Assembly (NCBI RefSeq): GCF_003576645.1
Contig: NC_044922.1
Span: forward strand, 19,165,189 to 19,229,188
Length of the DNA: 64,000 nucleotides
Reading direction: 5' to 3'
From: Ipomoea triloba
Taxonomy: Eukaryota; Streptophyta; Magnoliopsida; Solanales; Convolvulaceae
The stretch's first letter is position 1. Every line of letters begins with the position of its first letter. Made by a program: the position numbers and the translations under genes. Shown here one piece after another: positions 36,591 to 48,365 of the stretch. The notes beneath the pieces were generated by a model, which did no database searches, was not told where the DNA came from, and saw nothing but the letters and a program-made list of their open reading frames with translations.

Positions 36591-36720
36591 GATAGATAGA
36601 TATAGATATAGATATTGATTACATGTATCCAGTGACATAAGAAGAAGTCTTTGGATGTGTAGATAGATAGATATATATATAGATATTGATTACATGTATC
36701 CAGTGACATAAGAAGAAAAA
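36583..36720. repeat. ~69-bp tandem duplication
   Basis: Two units containing GTGTAGATAGATAGATAT...ATTACATGTATCCAGTGA side by side (36583-36650 and 36652-36718). Confidence 0.85.
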
Positions 36721-36879
36721 AATTTAATGCAATCAAGTTAACCATTTGACCCATTGAGTTTTAACTTCTTTAATTATTATGAGTAGATGCAATGGTCAGC
36801 TAGGCTCACTTATTGGACTGTTACTCACAATTCACTTATTGGACTGTTAGTCACAATTCATGTTAGACTTTTTGTCCTA

Positions 36880-39060
36880 TAATAATATATACATGCATTG
36901 TGGGATATACAAGGCTAAAACACATCACTCAATAGTATTTCAAGTCAAAAATGTATACATCGTGTAATATTAGAAAGAGTACAACCTACATACTCACATA
37001 GTGAGGAGTGGGGTTTACCTCGTTAATAAATAAAGAAAGAGTACAACCTACAGAATAGAGTACAAGTTGTTAAAAAAAGTAAACCCATCATACAGGTAGG
37101 AACACATCACTAAGAAAAGTCACTAATGAATAAACTGAATACGAAAAGTCTGACGACACATCACTCAGAAAGGGTATACATCAAACACCTACACAAAATG
37201 AATAAACTTGAGGACGAACACCACCAACGCATCATACACTTGAATAACATAATAAATAAAATGAAAAATAATAAAATAATAATGAATAAGAAGAGACTGA
37301 AGAGTATAACATAATAAATAAAATGAAAAATAATAAACTAATAACGAATAAGAAGAGACTGAAGAGTAGAAGACAAACCTCAAGAAGAAAACTCATTCGG
37401 TAAAGTACCTCAGGAAGAGGACGATCTTCTGAGATCACCTTATTAAAGCGTTTGTTCCACTTGATCCAATAAGAAATCCAATGCAGAGCTTTAGAAAGAG
37501 CTGTTATTGCAGTGGAGGTGGATAGTGCAGGCGGCTCAGGTTCACGCTCGACATGTTTACGGGTGCGGAAGAAGATGAAGTAGAAGATATGATTCTCTAA
37601 CATAACATAGGAGCTAGTTATATACATAAAGAGGGAGGGAGAAGATATAAAAAATTTAGGGAAACTTATCATAACCTTAATCCCTAACAGTAGATCAGAG
37701 CATATCAAAGCTAAGATTAGAGCATATCTATTGTTCGTAGATTCGTGGCAATTGCCCTTCCAATCGGTGAACATGCATTGTGGGCTAAAACACATCAATA
37801 TCAATAGTATTTCAAGTCAAACAAATATACATGATAATAAAGTAAAATTGTCAAAAACATGTATACCGAAGTATGAACACATCACTAATACGAAAAGTTT
37901 GAGGACACAGAAAAAAACACATCACTAATACGAAAAGTTTGAGGACACAGAAAAAAGGTATACAAAACTGGTTATACATCACTAATACAAAGTGTTAGGA
38001 CACATCACTAGGTATACAAAATTGCTTACACATCACTAATAAGACACTCCACTCAGAATACAAAACTGCTCAGAAAAGATATACAAAACTAAGGACACAA
38101 GACGAACACCACCAACACATCAGACACCTGAATAAAATAATAAATAAAATTATTACTTTGCAAAAATAATAAAATAATAATGAATAAGAAGAGAGGAAGA
38201 CAAACCTGAGGACAAACACCACCAATGCATCAAACACTTGAATAAAATAATAAATAAAATGAATACTTCGCCAAAATAATAAAATAATTATGAATACTGC
38301 GATCGTGGTTCTTCATGCGGCAAGGTGCTGGCAGTGAGGGAGGTCTTCTTCCATGAGGGGTTGGGGGCTGTGGTTCTTCTCGTGGGGTTGGGGAGCTCTT
38401 TGGGTTTCTAAGTGTTAAATGATATCGATGCTCGCTGTGGTTCTTTATTACCAGTCCTTGGGTTTTAGGCTATATATGCATGTGCCTTAACCTGTAACTG
38501 TTTCTACACCCCAGTCTAAGTCTATATCCAACTCAGCCTATAACTTGGCTGCAAATATATTATTTTCTTTTGCCTTAAACAGTGTATTTCTAGGCCCAGA
38601 GTGAAATTAAAAAAATAACCTTATTATAACCTTAATCTTTGACAATAGATCAGAGCGTATCAGAGCAATGATCACATATCAGAGTATATCAAAGCTAGGA
38701 ATAGAGCATATCAGAACAGTTGGTTTTCATTCTATTAACTGTTCAACTTGTTTGATTATCCTTTTTTGATCAAATCTAAGAAAAACATGATCTAATGCTC
38801 GTGATCAAATCTATTGTTTATTGACTCGTGGCAGAGTCTAGGCAACCGCCCTTCCAATCCGTAAGCATATACATGCATTGTGGGCTAAAACACATAAATC
38901 TCAATAGTATTTCAAGTCAAACAAGATACATGACAGTAAAGTAAAAAATAAGTATACAGAAATACTAATACATCACTAATACTACGTAAACTCTAAGGAC
39001 AGTATACAAAACTGATCACTAATATGACATCAATACAAAACTGCTCAAAAAAAACGAACA
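36880..39060. repeat. Diverged ~1-kb tandem module, about three copies
   Basis: The phrase ATGCATTGTGGG ... CTAAAACACAT, then CAATAGTATTTCAAGTCAAA, recurs at 36893, 37772 and 38873. The second and third are preceded by CGCCCTTCCAATCCGTAA-like sequence, and all are followed by many CACATCACTAATAC phrases. Smaller duplications lie inside (37240-37370; 37865-37950). A 190-codon minus-strand open frame at 37804-37232 falls inside. It has no recognisable domain and I do not call it a gene. Confidence 0.65.
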
Positions 39061-39219
39061 CCACAATCGGAAGATATTATTTATTCCAGAGAATCAGAAA
39101 ATACAACTAATTTAAATGAGAAGTAAATTTAAATGAGAAGTAAAAAAGATCAACAGCTATTTTAATAAGTTTAAAAGGTGATGAACATTAAAGATTGTTG
39201 AAACCTTTTAGTATTCTAA

Positions 39220-41190
39220 TAGTAATTCCTCGGCCTGAGCATCGGACAGGTTCAGGCGGTTCAGATTTGGGAACAGCCACCCGATCGGATATCAGATAAC
39301 TTAGTTTATCCCATATCTGTGCATTTTGAACAATTCAAACCATCGGATTTATTAGGTTCAGATTTCGGATGATTGTATCGGATTACGGATTTAATCGGAT
39401 TGCAATAAAAGAAAATAAAAGTGCAAAATTAAGTACTAATTAAAGTAAAATTTTTACTATTTACAGTTTACAGTTCAAATTCTTCAAACAAACAATTAAA
39501 AGTTAAAACTTAAACTTAAAAATTAAAAATTAAAACTTAAAACTAACAAGCTAAGTAACAACTTATTACTAATAGTTTACAGCTTACAACTTACCTGTTA
39601 ACTTAATACAAAAAATTAATTACAATTTTACAAAATAATATTGTCCAATCAGTACATCACTGATTACTCAAAAATTACAAATTTACAAAATCATTCAACA
39701 TTACTCAGCAACTCAGCAATCAACATTCCTCATCTTCTTGCTCAAAATGCAAACTTGAAACACAGTTATATACATGAAAAATCCGAAGGCCCTTCAATGG
39801 AGCGTTCAAGACATCAACTGAAGAATCAGAGGACCACATATCCAGAGCTTATACCCATACCCACACCTTCCATGTAACAGGAATTTTGAATTCGATATAT
39901 ATATTCAAATTTCTTTGTTCACAAGTGTAGTACTTGATTTTGTGTGTGCATGCGTGTGTGTGTGTGTGTGTTTTTTTTTTCTTTTTTGTAATTTGTTTTT
40001 GTTAATTTGAAACTAATCTTGGAATACCCACTGCTGCCTTTTCATCACAACGCATAGAGTTAAATAGTTTGCCACTTTGTACATAAACATTTTTAAATTG
40101 TGGATATATCCTATATATCAATTATTTGTGTTGTCAAGATTGGTGTTGATTTTGTCTTTAATCCAAGCAGGTTGATTGTAGAAAATGAAATGAATTGTAA
40201 ATTTATATTAGTTCTAATATATTTAAAGAATGCGCAATAAGTATTTTACATACAACATTAATGAATGTTGCAACCGTAGCTATTTTTGAAATTCTTCATT
40301 TTCTGAATTTGAAAGATTGATTCCAGCAATGTTGTAGTACGTCTCAACAACTTTTCAATGCATCAAGTGTGTCACAATGTTCTACTGCCCTACATTGACA
40401 TTTTTAATAATGAGTTTTAAATCAATTTATTGCGTTATTTGAATGTCTTCTTTGTCAACAAATCCCCCTAAATAGTTAATATGATTGACTTAAACTTTTT
40501 TTTTTAAAATTTTTTTCCATGTTATTAACATAATACTTGGTAAATAAATATATAACATTATTTTGTAGTATAACTTTGATATTTAATTACAAGATAGTTT
40601 AAAAAGAAAACAATGAACAATGTAGTGAATATAATTAATTAATAAATTTGAATAATGAATTAATAATTTTGAAGGTAAGAAATCTTTGCATTGTAGAAAA
40701 TATAGACAATATAACAAATGAAATTATATCTCTTTTTAATTTTTTAGATAATGAATATTTTTTTTAATAAAGGCATTGTAGATATTGAATTATAAATTAA
40801 AGAAATGCATATGTATTATTCTTTTGTTGTAACTACCAATTTATTTAATTTAATAAGAGTAATAAAGTGGGTAATTACTTTTGAATAAAATACTCTAACA
40901 TATCGTAGTATATGCTCAATATGCCAATTTTGATTGGGATGAGGTTCGAACCTAAGAGCTTTCTTATAAAAATTAATTGGTAAGTTAAAATTTAACGGAA
41001 TATTAACAGAGAATAAAATATTTAACAGATAATCATATAATTAAGGAAAAAGTAGGAAATCTCAACGAAAAATATAAGTCTAAACAATCAACCATCAATT
41101 TGATTTAATAATTTGACCGTCATTTTTCCTACCCATTATAGACTTAACTTTCTTTGACGACTCTTATTAGTGTGTGTGTTTGTATATATA
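39220..41190. other. AT-rich interior and right end of Helitron 3
   Basis: No gene seen. The 39230-39420 stretch has GGTTCAGATTTCGGAT-type repeats typical of small plant MITEs. A (TG)n run is at 39950-39972. From about 40400 the sequence is collinear with Helitron 2. Confidence 0.4.
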
Positions 41191-41197
41191 TATATAA

Positions 41198-41456
41198 AAG
41201 AAAAATTTTAATTTATGCCCCTCCATAATATGCAAATTATTCATGTTACTACTGAATTATTAGTAGTATAAATGTTGCCCCAAAATGATACATATATTGC
41301 CCCTCCCATAGTGTAAATGTTTCCCCTACCGTTGTTATGGGAGGGACAATATATGTACTGTTTTGAAAATTGATGGGCAACATTTAAACCACTAATAATT
41401 CATGAGTAACATTGGTAATTGGCATATTATGGAGGGGCATAAATTACAATTTTCCA
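41198..41456. mobile_element. Intact relative of the split MITE
   Basis: About 260 bp with inverted ends AATTTATGCCCCTCCATAAT / ATTATGGAGGGGCATAAATT. It is the same family as 27553-27844 and sits just before exon 2 of FBX-D, so two members have entered one pseudogene. Confidence 0.8.
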
Positions 41457-42119
41457 TATATATATATTAGTAATGCAGTTTAAATATTTTCTTTTAATTT
41501 GATTTTTTTAAGTATGAAGATGTAGTAGCCACACTGACGTTCCCAACTACTGCATCAAATCTGCAACTTATATATGAAGCTGTATGAGTTTAGTTTTTCC
41601 CGTGCAGAGCTCTGGGTTATTATGCAGTTGTTGCAAAAATCCCCCAAGCTATGTGAACTGGGATTATAATATCCAATGTTGTTGTAAGACATAAAACCTA
41701 GCTATGGACTATATTTGGCAATCATAATTTTTTTTTTGAGTACATAATTTTATTTCTTAATTCCTCATGATTGTAAGTTCTTTTTTTTCATTTCTTGTTG
41801 TGATGTAGAAATGTCCTCTTGACATAGAAGCTGCTTCAAGACTTTTGGAGTATCGGAATGGTTGCATCACTAATCAAGATTGAATCATTTGGTTGGTAGA
41901 TCCACACTCGAAATAATTTTTGTGAAAATATTGCTCTCAAGATCTCCTGCACTCGGAGAGTGTTATTATTCAAAAATATTATGATAACGATGCCATGGCG
42001 GTCAAAATCCATAGGGAGATGTTACGCTTCCCTCGTGCATCTCCCAATGCACAAATTATTTGTATGGATCGGAAGCATATGTATAGCTTGGTGTGTTTCC
42101 CAGAGTTCTAGAAATTGAG

Positions 42120-42350
42120 TATGTGCATCGTCTCCTAAAGCACAAATAACTTGGTGTCTAACTCTAATCAAATTTGATTTAAAATTGTTTTGTATGTCAA
42201 ACTTTTCTATAAATTGAAATGCCCTAGATCAGAGAGACTTGTCATTCAAACATGTTGTAAGATGGATGCTAGCTTCCACGGCAATCAAAATTAAAGCCTG
42301 CAGGAGTTGTTGTGCATCCCTCGTGCATCTCCGGATTGACCAATATAATG
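42120..42350 (+). pseudogene. FBD exon fragment after FBX-D
   Basis: A second, degenerate copy of the FBX exon 3 end: GGCAATCAAAATTAAAGCCT then TCCCTCGTGCATCTCC reads like the (R)ELLxxPRASP motif. It is on the plus strand, so it is a duplicate tail belonging to FBX-D orientation. Confidence 0.5.
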
Positions 42351-42359
42351 TATGTTTAT

Positions 42360-42680
42360 TTAATTAATTTGCTTCAAAATTCTGTCCTTTACCTCTACGG
42401 GCAGTTCACTTATTAAATTCCTACTTGCATCCGGTATGGTTTTGAGTCTCTTACATTGAGCCATTAAATTGAAAGAACAATGAGGCCTCAGTAGAAATCA
42501 AAAGCTAAAATCGTTCTTCTATTCTTCAACTGCAAGATTTTGTATTTCGTAAATAAAAGGAAATTAGGTAGAGTTGAGAAGAAAACTAAGGTTGCGACTT
42601 GGGAGAAAAGTGACAGAAAGTCAGAAACCCTCACCTCTGATGTCTGGGCCTTTGCATTATTGAGACTTACTAGGTTTTTA
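42360..42680 (-). pseudogene. FBX 5' fragment (start codon plus first 30 codons)
   Basis: ATG at 42464 reads MAQCKRLKTIPDAS then ISELPVEVKDRIL, the family's N-terminus, and breaks off at about 42380 into unrelated AT-rich DNA. Its upstream side (42465-42960) is a close copy of the regions upstream of FBX-E and FBX-F. It is a truncated duplicate of the 5' end of a gene like FBX-E. Confidence 0.75.
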
Positions 42681-42957
42681 GAAGAGATAATTTCAGCTGA
42701 AGTCTTTTATATTCGATGATAATTTTAAATTTAATCATAGAGTATTGTTTTTATCATTTAACACACCAAACTATTATATTTTAGACACTTTTGATTAATC
42801 TAATAATTTTTCCGGTAAAATCATATTTTAAACAAGGATATTTTCATCTTTTCAATTTTTTTTTCTCAATGCGTCATTTCCAACGAAGGTCCCTTATCAA
42901 TCATAGTCAACATTCAACAACTTACACTATCAAATATATAATAGAAAAAATGTCCAC

Positions 42958-43200
42958 AAATACACACATACATCCATACGCTTGAAAAATAGGAACAAAG
43001 AAACAAAATTAGCCACCACATCCCAAGAACTTTAACAAGCCAGAAGGTAAAGAATTATATGTATCCATGCATTTGCATCAAGTAAAATGTGTTTGGTTCT
43101 CACCATCAACGAAGAGCCCCACAACCAAAGAGTCTTAGTGGCTTTCAAATGTGGCACCGACCGACCATCTCTACTCAACCACATCATCATACATATTGTC
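42958..43200 (-). pseudogene. FBX fragment: exon 1 end and intron 1
   Basis: CCATCAACGAAGAGCCCCAC with GGTTCTCAC marks the same exon 1 donor as FBX-F (position 43104 region). The flanking intron ATACGCTTGAAAAATAGGAA matches the FBX intron 1 acceptor side. Beyond 43200 similarity stops. It is probably the other end of the duplication that produced 42360-42680. Confidence 0.7.
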
Positions 43201-43709
43201 TTAGCATTTGAGTGTTGGAAAATTGTCTCACATGCTAAATGCGCATGTGACATTACCTATAATAACCATTCATGTAAAGGTGTTAATTTTTTGTGTCTAT
43301 ATTTACCCATTCTTGTATAGGTTTGGAAAAGATTTCTCTCAATTTAAGTAGACTTGTGATGATCTTGTCAGCATGTTGAAGGTAGCCCATTTATATTTTA
43401 CATGCCTTATTTACTGAACATATGAATATATGATGGCTTTGTGTGCCTCTATATGTGTGGTTAGTTTCCCCTTTTCCTGCTGTTCTCAAAATATTTAAGT
43501 TCCAATTATGAGTTACAATAGTATGTTTTATTATTGCATGCATGCTGTGCTTTTCAAGTGGCATGACTTGTTTATTTCCTCCATAGTAAAAGTTATCTTC
43601 AAAATATGTTAGTCACACCTGATGTCTGGTTTCTAATTCTTTTACTAACAGTTGTTTGAGCAAAGAAAAAAATAGAAATAAAGTACAAATAAGCCACTGA
43701 ACTAACCAT

Positions 43710-44986
43710 TTTCATAAAAACCATTTCGAGTGCAAATTCACTGAATGATTCAATCCTGATTGTGTTAAGCATCTTCAACTCCTAAATAACAAAGCTACTG
43801 TGTCGATCCTCCAAAAGTCTTGAAGCAGCTTCTTGGTCATCCTTCCCACGGAACTATAACTCAGGAAGAAATGAAAAACAAGCACAACTGTCAAACATTT
43901 GAAAAAAGCAAAACAAGAAGAATCATACATAATTGCCAAATATATACTCTACCTCATCCGCAATAATCCACAGTTCACATAGGTTGGGACTTTTTTTTAA
44001 GCAATTTCGTAGCAACGGAAAGTTGCTTCTGACAACCAAAATTTAATTCATATAGCTTCACTACTTGCAGATTTATTGCAGTTGGAAACATAGCTACATC
44101 CATACGCTTGAAAAATAGGAACAAAGAATCAAAATTAGCCACCACAAGAACTTTAACAAACAAGAAGATAAAGAATTATATCTATCCATGCATTCGCATC
44201 AAGTAAAATGAGTTAGATTCTCACCAGCAACAAAGAGCCACACAACCAATGAGTCTTAATGGCTTTCAAATGTGGAGCCAACCATCTCGACTCAACCACA
44301 TCATAAATAGAATTAATAACAGACAACATTTCAAGCTTTGGAAAACAGATCTCGAACTTAGGGATCCCTCACAAAATCCGAAAGCCAGCTTCTCAAGTTT
44401 AGGACTTATAATACTAGAGGCAATTCCACTAACACTACACTTAAATTCAACATTGTAGAAAGCTAATGAAGTGGCGTTGGAAAATATACCACGAGCATTT
44501 ACAGGCATATCAATAAAGGGACCACGTCTTAATTGTCCTGCAAGAGAGTAAACAAAATGGCAGCTTATATTCCTCCACATCAGTATCTAAAAATATCTTA
44601 AGTTCCTCCACACAATTTCTTGATAGAAAAAGGCACCACCTATCAAAATCAAACTGCTGAGGCTGATGAGGATCATCATATGAAATCTGTAGAGTAAATT
44701 TCTTAACCGGCCAAGCACGGGAAAAGAGGATATTATCGATCATGTCCACACGGGTTCTACCTTCATTATCTTGGCGCAGTTGGACACTCTTCCAGAATTT
44801 TTGATTGAACACAAGCCACCCATGCTGCAACTAAACATCATTCCACTGCCTTGAGAGTAGGGCAGTTCTAGTGGCATCTCAGGTGGGCAAACACTCCAAA
44901 ATTCTGTCCTTTACCTCCACTGGTTGTTCACTTATTAAATCCCTACTTGCATCCCATACGGTTTTGAGTCCCCAACATTGAGCCAT
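43710..44986 (-). pseudogene. FBX-E: F-box/LRR/FBD pseudogene
   Basis: ATG 44986 reads MAQCWGLKTVWDASRDLISE. The F-box is broken by TGA at 44881-44879 (Arg of TRDA) and TAG at 44833-44831 (Trp of DVW). Exon 1 otherwise keeps DFDRWCLFLSRN and KLPFCLLSCRTIK, then shifts frame near 44525 and continues (RGPFIDMPVNARGIFSNATS) to the donor at 44225. Exon 2 is 44106-43953 (MDVAMFPTAINLQVVKLYEL) with a frame change in a poly-T/A run near 43990. Exon 3 starts at 43853 and is cut short near 43710, so the FBD end is missing. It is a close relative of FBX-F and FBX-G. Confidence 0.85.
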
Positions 44987-45172
44987 TAAATTGAAAGAAC
45001 AATGAGGCTTCAGTTGAAATCAAAAGCTAAAATCGTTCTTATATTCTTCAATTGCAAGATTTTGCATTTCGTAAATAAAAGGAAAGTAGGAAGAGTTGGA
45101 AAGAAAACTGATGTTGGGAGAAAAGTGACAGAAAGTCAGAAACCCTTGCCTCAGATGTTTGGGCCTTTGCCA

Positions 45173-45330
45173 AAGACCTTGTGGTCTAGTGGCACCCGAT
45201 TTACACTCTCACATGGATGGGAGTGGGTTCGAGAGGCAACTGTGGACTCTTTGTGCTTCATTAGGTTGAGAAAGTAGCTATTGACAGATACTACATTGTA
45301 ACCGAGTCAGTAGTACTCAAAAAAAAAAAA
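45173..45330 (+). mobile_element. tRNA-derived SINE, copy 2
   Basis: Box-A-like TGGTCTAGTGGCAC, box-B-like GGGTTCGAGAGG, body with GACTCTTTGTGCTTCATTAGG and ACTACATTGTAACCGAGTCA, then poly-A. It is the same family as 5713-5856. It lies upstream of FBX-E, inside the duplicated flank; the matching flanks of 42360-42680 and FBX-F lack it, which dates it after the duplication. Confidence 0.75.
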
Positions 45331-45339
45331 TTAAGTTTT

Positions 45340-46690
45340 TAGAAGAGTTAATTCCAGCGCAAGTCTTTTGTATTCGATGATAATTTTAAATTTAATCATA
45401 GACTATTATTTTTTTCATTTAACACCTCAAACTATTATATTTTAGACACTTTAAAAATTTGATAACTTTTCGGTAAAATCCATTAAACAAGGCTATTTTC
45501 ATCTTTTCAATTTTTTTCATTTTCTCAATGAGTCAATTCCAACGATGGTCCCTTATCAATCATAGTCCACATTCAACAACTTACACTATCAAATATATAA
45601 TAGAAAAAATGTCTTTTTCGTCTCTCAATTGTTAATTGTTAGTTATTTTAGTTTTTAACTTTTACCACCATTGAAATATATATAATAATCTAACTCTTCA
45701 AAAAAGTTACAATTTTAACTCTTAGAGGAACAAAGTTATTAAACTCTATTCAAATTTTACTCAGTACATGGATATTTTATAATTTCATTATCTTTATTGT
45801 TTATGACTTTTCAATTTTAGTATTTCATATGCAAAATAGATAATCGATACCTTCTTCCTTAAATATGTCATCTTCAATTGTGGTACATTGTTCATATTTT
45901 CCCTACACAAACATGTTAAAATCAAATTTTTTATTTTACAAATGAAATATCAATACTAAAGAATATTATAATTTAAAAAGAAATATTAAAAAGTAGTATG
46001 TAATAAATAAAATTTTAATAAAGTTTAATAATTTTTATTGCTTTAATTTATGTGTTAAAACTGCAATGATTCTTGATTCTTTATGCCTTGAACTTGATTC
46101 TTGTTTTAATGATTCTTGTTCTCCAAATAAATAATTATTTGTGCTATAAAACTATGAAATGTTTGGATTTGGGTTTCCTAAATCGAACCGAACTACCATG
46201 TTAAACCGAATTTTTTTAATTGAAACCAGAAAAATAAATAAATAAATAAATAAAATAATCAGACCGAAAATCAGAACACCCACCACTAGTAAAACTGTAC
46301 TGGTGAATTTCAATAAGTTTTTTTTTTCATAGTGTTTGGGTAGGTGTGCAGAATGATTTTATGGTTTTTGGGAAGCTCTTCAATCCTCTAAAGAAAATAT
46401 TAGTCAAATTGACCAATTAACCTGAATGAACTTCAAAAAAAAAAAAAAAAACAGACAAACAAACTTCAATTCATTTCATAACTAAAATCATGGGAAAACA
46501 ATTATGACTCTTGCCCACAATGCTTGCTGATTACAAATACCTCATGTTGAACAACTTAGAAAACATTTCAACTTCCAACATTACAACATTTGCTTAAATT
46601 TCTAAGTTGCACCCAAATTGAACCCATGGAGATTCACCAAGTTTCTAAAAGGCTAAACCAATATAACCACTCCTTAAGCATAGAAACTTT
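45340..46690. other. Duplicated upstream flank and AT-rich DNA
   Basis: 45345-45640 is collinear with 42685-42955 and 49195-49340. The remainder is AT-rich with an (AAAT)n run near 46232-46255 and a poly-A at 46434-46451. No gene seen. Confidence 0.5.
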
Positions 46691-46691
46691 G

Positions 46692-48153
46692 TCAAACTTT
46701 GTCAGTGTCTGTGCAGACAATATGTGCGTATGAAGATGCACGAGGGATGCGTTCCAACATCCTTTGAATTTTTCTCACCTCGGGGGCATTCATACACCAA
46801 AACTTAACAATAAAAGTCTCTAGCGCAAGGGATTTTGAGAGCAACATTATTATAAAAAGCATGTTGAGTGCGGATGAACGGTATGATACAATCTTGATTG
46901 TGTTAAGCATCTTCAGCTTTTGAATAACAACGCAATTGTCTGGATCCTCCAAAAGCCTTGAAGCAGCTTCTCTCTCATCCTTCGGACCGATCTATAACTC
47001 AAGAAGAAATGAAAGAAAGACAAGCACAACAGCACAACTGTGAGGACATTTGAAAAAGCAAAACAAGAAGAATCACAAATGATTGCCAAATATATACTCA
47101 ACCTCATCCGCCAAAATATGCAGTTCACAAAGGTTAGGACATTTTTTAAGCAATAGCATAGCAACGACAAGCTGCTTCCGGCAAGCAAAATTTAATCTAT
47201 ATAGCTTCATCACTTGCAGATTTATTGCAGTTGGAAACATAGATGCATCCATATGCTTGAAAAATAGCAATAAAGAAACAAAATTACCAAGCAAAAAGGT
47301 AAAGAATTATATCTATCCATCCATTTGCATCAAGTAAAATGAGTTAGGTTCTCACCATCAACAAAGAGCCACACAACCAAAGACTCTTAATGACTTTCAA
47401 ATGCAGTGCCAACCATCTTGACTCAAACACATCTTCAATAGAACTAATAATAGACAAGATTTCAAGCTTTGGAGGGTTGATCTCAAACTTATCGATCCCT
47501 ACACAATTCTTGAAAGCCAGCTTCTCAAGCTTAGGCATACCAATACTAGAGGCAATTCCATTAACACCGCGCTTAAATTTAACATGCATGAACTTTAATG
47601 AAGTGACATTGGAAAATATATCACAAGCATTTACAGGCAAATCAATAAAGGGACCTTCGACTATCAGTTGCTTAATTGTCCTGCAAGAGAGTAAACAAAA
47701 TGGCAGCTGATATTGTGGCTCTTGATAATTATATAAATATATGTTAAGTTCCTCCACACCATTTCTTGACAGAAAAAGACACCACCTATCAAAATCAGAC
47801 TGCTGAGGCATAGGATCAGCACTCCAAAGCCGTCGAGTAAATTTCTTAACTGGCCCAACACGGAGAAAGAGGATATTATTGATTATGTACACACAGCTTC
47901 TGCCATCCAAGAAGAATCTCTTAACCGGCCGATCATCTTGGGGCTGTTGGACACTTTCCAAGAATTTCCGATCCAACGCAAGCCGCCCATGCTGCAACCA
48001 GATATCATTCCACTGCCTTGAGAACAGAGCAGTTCTGGCAGCATCTCGAGTGGGCAAACACTCCAAAATTTTGTCCTTTACCTCTACCGGCAGGTCACTT
48101 ATTAAATCCCTTCTTGCATCAGGTAGGGTTTTGAGTCGCCGATGTTCAACCAT
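46692..48153 (-). CDS. FBX-F: intact F-box/LRR/FBD protein, 416 codons in 3 exons
   Basis: Inferred role: SKP1-binding substrate adaptor of an SCF E3 ubiquitin ligase; the target is unknown. Exon 1 is 48153-47356 (266 codons), exon 2 is 47255-47103 (51 codons) and exon 3 is 46991-46692 (99 codons plus stop). All introns are GT..AG and phase 0. The F-box spans about residues 16-55 (DLISDLPVEVKDKILECLPT ... QWNDIW). LRR-type repeats follow to about 320 (PKLEKLAFKNC, PPKLEILSI, CPNLCELHI). The FBD region is about 330-410, ending PEVRKIQRMLERIPRASS. The ATG 48153 is chosen because it aligns with the ATGs of FBX-E and FBX-G; the longer frame begins with GTG. Residues 76-84 (PVKRFFLDG) look like a local insertion echoing PVKKF further on. 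A MITE lies 213 bp upstream. It is the only copy in the window with no lesion. Confidence 0.85.
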
Positions 48154-48365
48154 TAAATTGAAAGAACAATGAGGCGTCACTCGAAATCAAATGCTAAAAT
48201 CGTTCCATTCTACAAGATTTCGAAAATAAAAGGAAATTAGGAAGCGATGAATTGGGAAGAAAACAGAGATTGGGGGAAAAGTGATAGAAACCCTAACCTC
48301 TGAATCTCTGATGTTTGGGCCTATGCGAGTTTGTGGGTTAGGAAAGCCAAAGGGAAACGGAACGC

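Larger units (their letters stand above)
33123..41185 (-). mobile_element. Helitron 3 in FBX-D intron 1, with large unrelated interior
   Basis: The 3' end (left, minus strand) matches Helitron 2: CTAG, then TTTTT-CACACGCACTGCACG (hairpin), then 33700-34110 collinear with 24900-25320. The right part, 40400-41185, is collinear with 25490-26390 and ends near ACTAATAAGAG, where a CA microsatellite has replaced the exact 5' end. Between them, about 34.1-40.4 kb has no counterpart in Helitron 2 and holds LTR-like, exon-like and tandem-repeat DNA. Some of it was probably captured and some inserted later. Confidence 0.65.
27095..42115 (+). pseudogene. FBX-D: F-box/LRR/FBD pseudogene expanded to 15 kb
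   Basis: The start ATG 27095 opens MATFPRSKTRKRDLISELP, a clear F-box. A TAG at 27227-27229 replaces the conserved Trp of THW. Exon 1 runs to 27550 (SDLDRWCRFLSRNGVQEL ... TIKQLIL), is cut by a 5-kb nested insertion, and resumes at 32624 (LPINARRIFLGVTSLV) with a frameshift near 32693 and a small tRNA-related insertion at 32785-32880. It ends at 33029 before GTGAG. Intron 1 holds Helitron 3 and a MITE. Exon 2 begins at 41513 after TTTTTTAAG (FPTTASNLQLIYEAV, then shifted MQLLQKSPKLCEL). Exon 3 begins at 41809 (DIEAASRLLEYRNG ... REMLRFPRASPNAQI). Removing the insertions leaves the same three exons as FBX-F. Multiple lesions make it non-functional. Confidence 0.85.

Noticed and set aside
37232..37804. 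190-codon minus-strand open frame
   Set aside because: Half of it lies in locally duplicated AT-rich DNA with hydrophobic low-complexity translation. No domain, and the module is repeated without the frame being kept.
36880..39060. CRISPR-like array because of regularly recurring CACATCACTAATAC phrases
   Set aside because: Plant nuclear DNA, irregular spacing and diverged repeats. It is a decayed tandem module.
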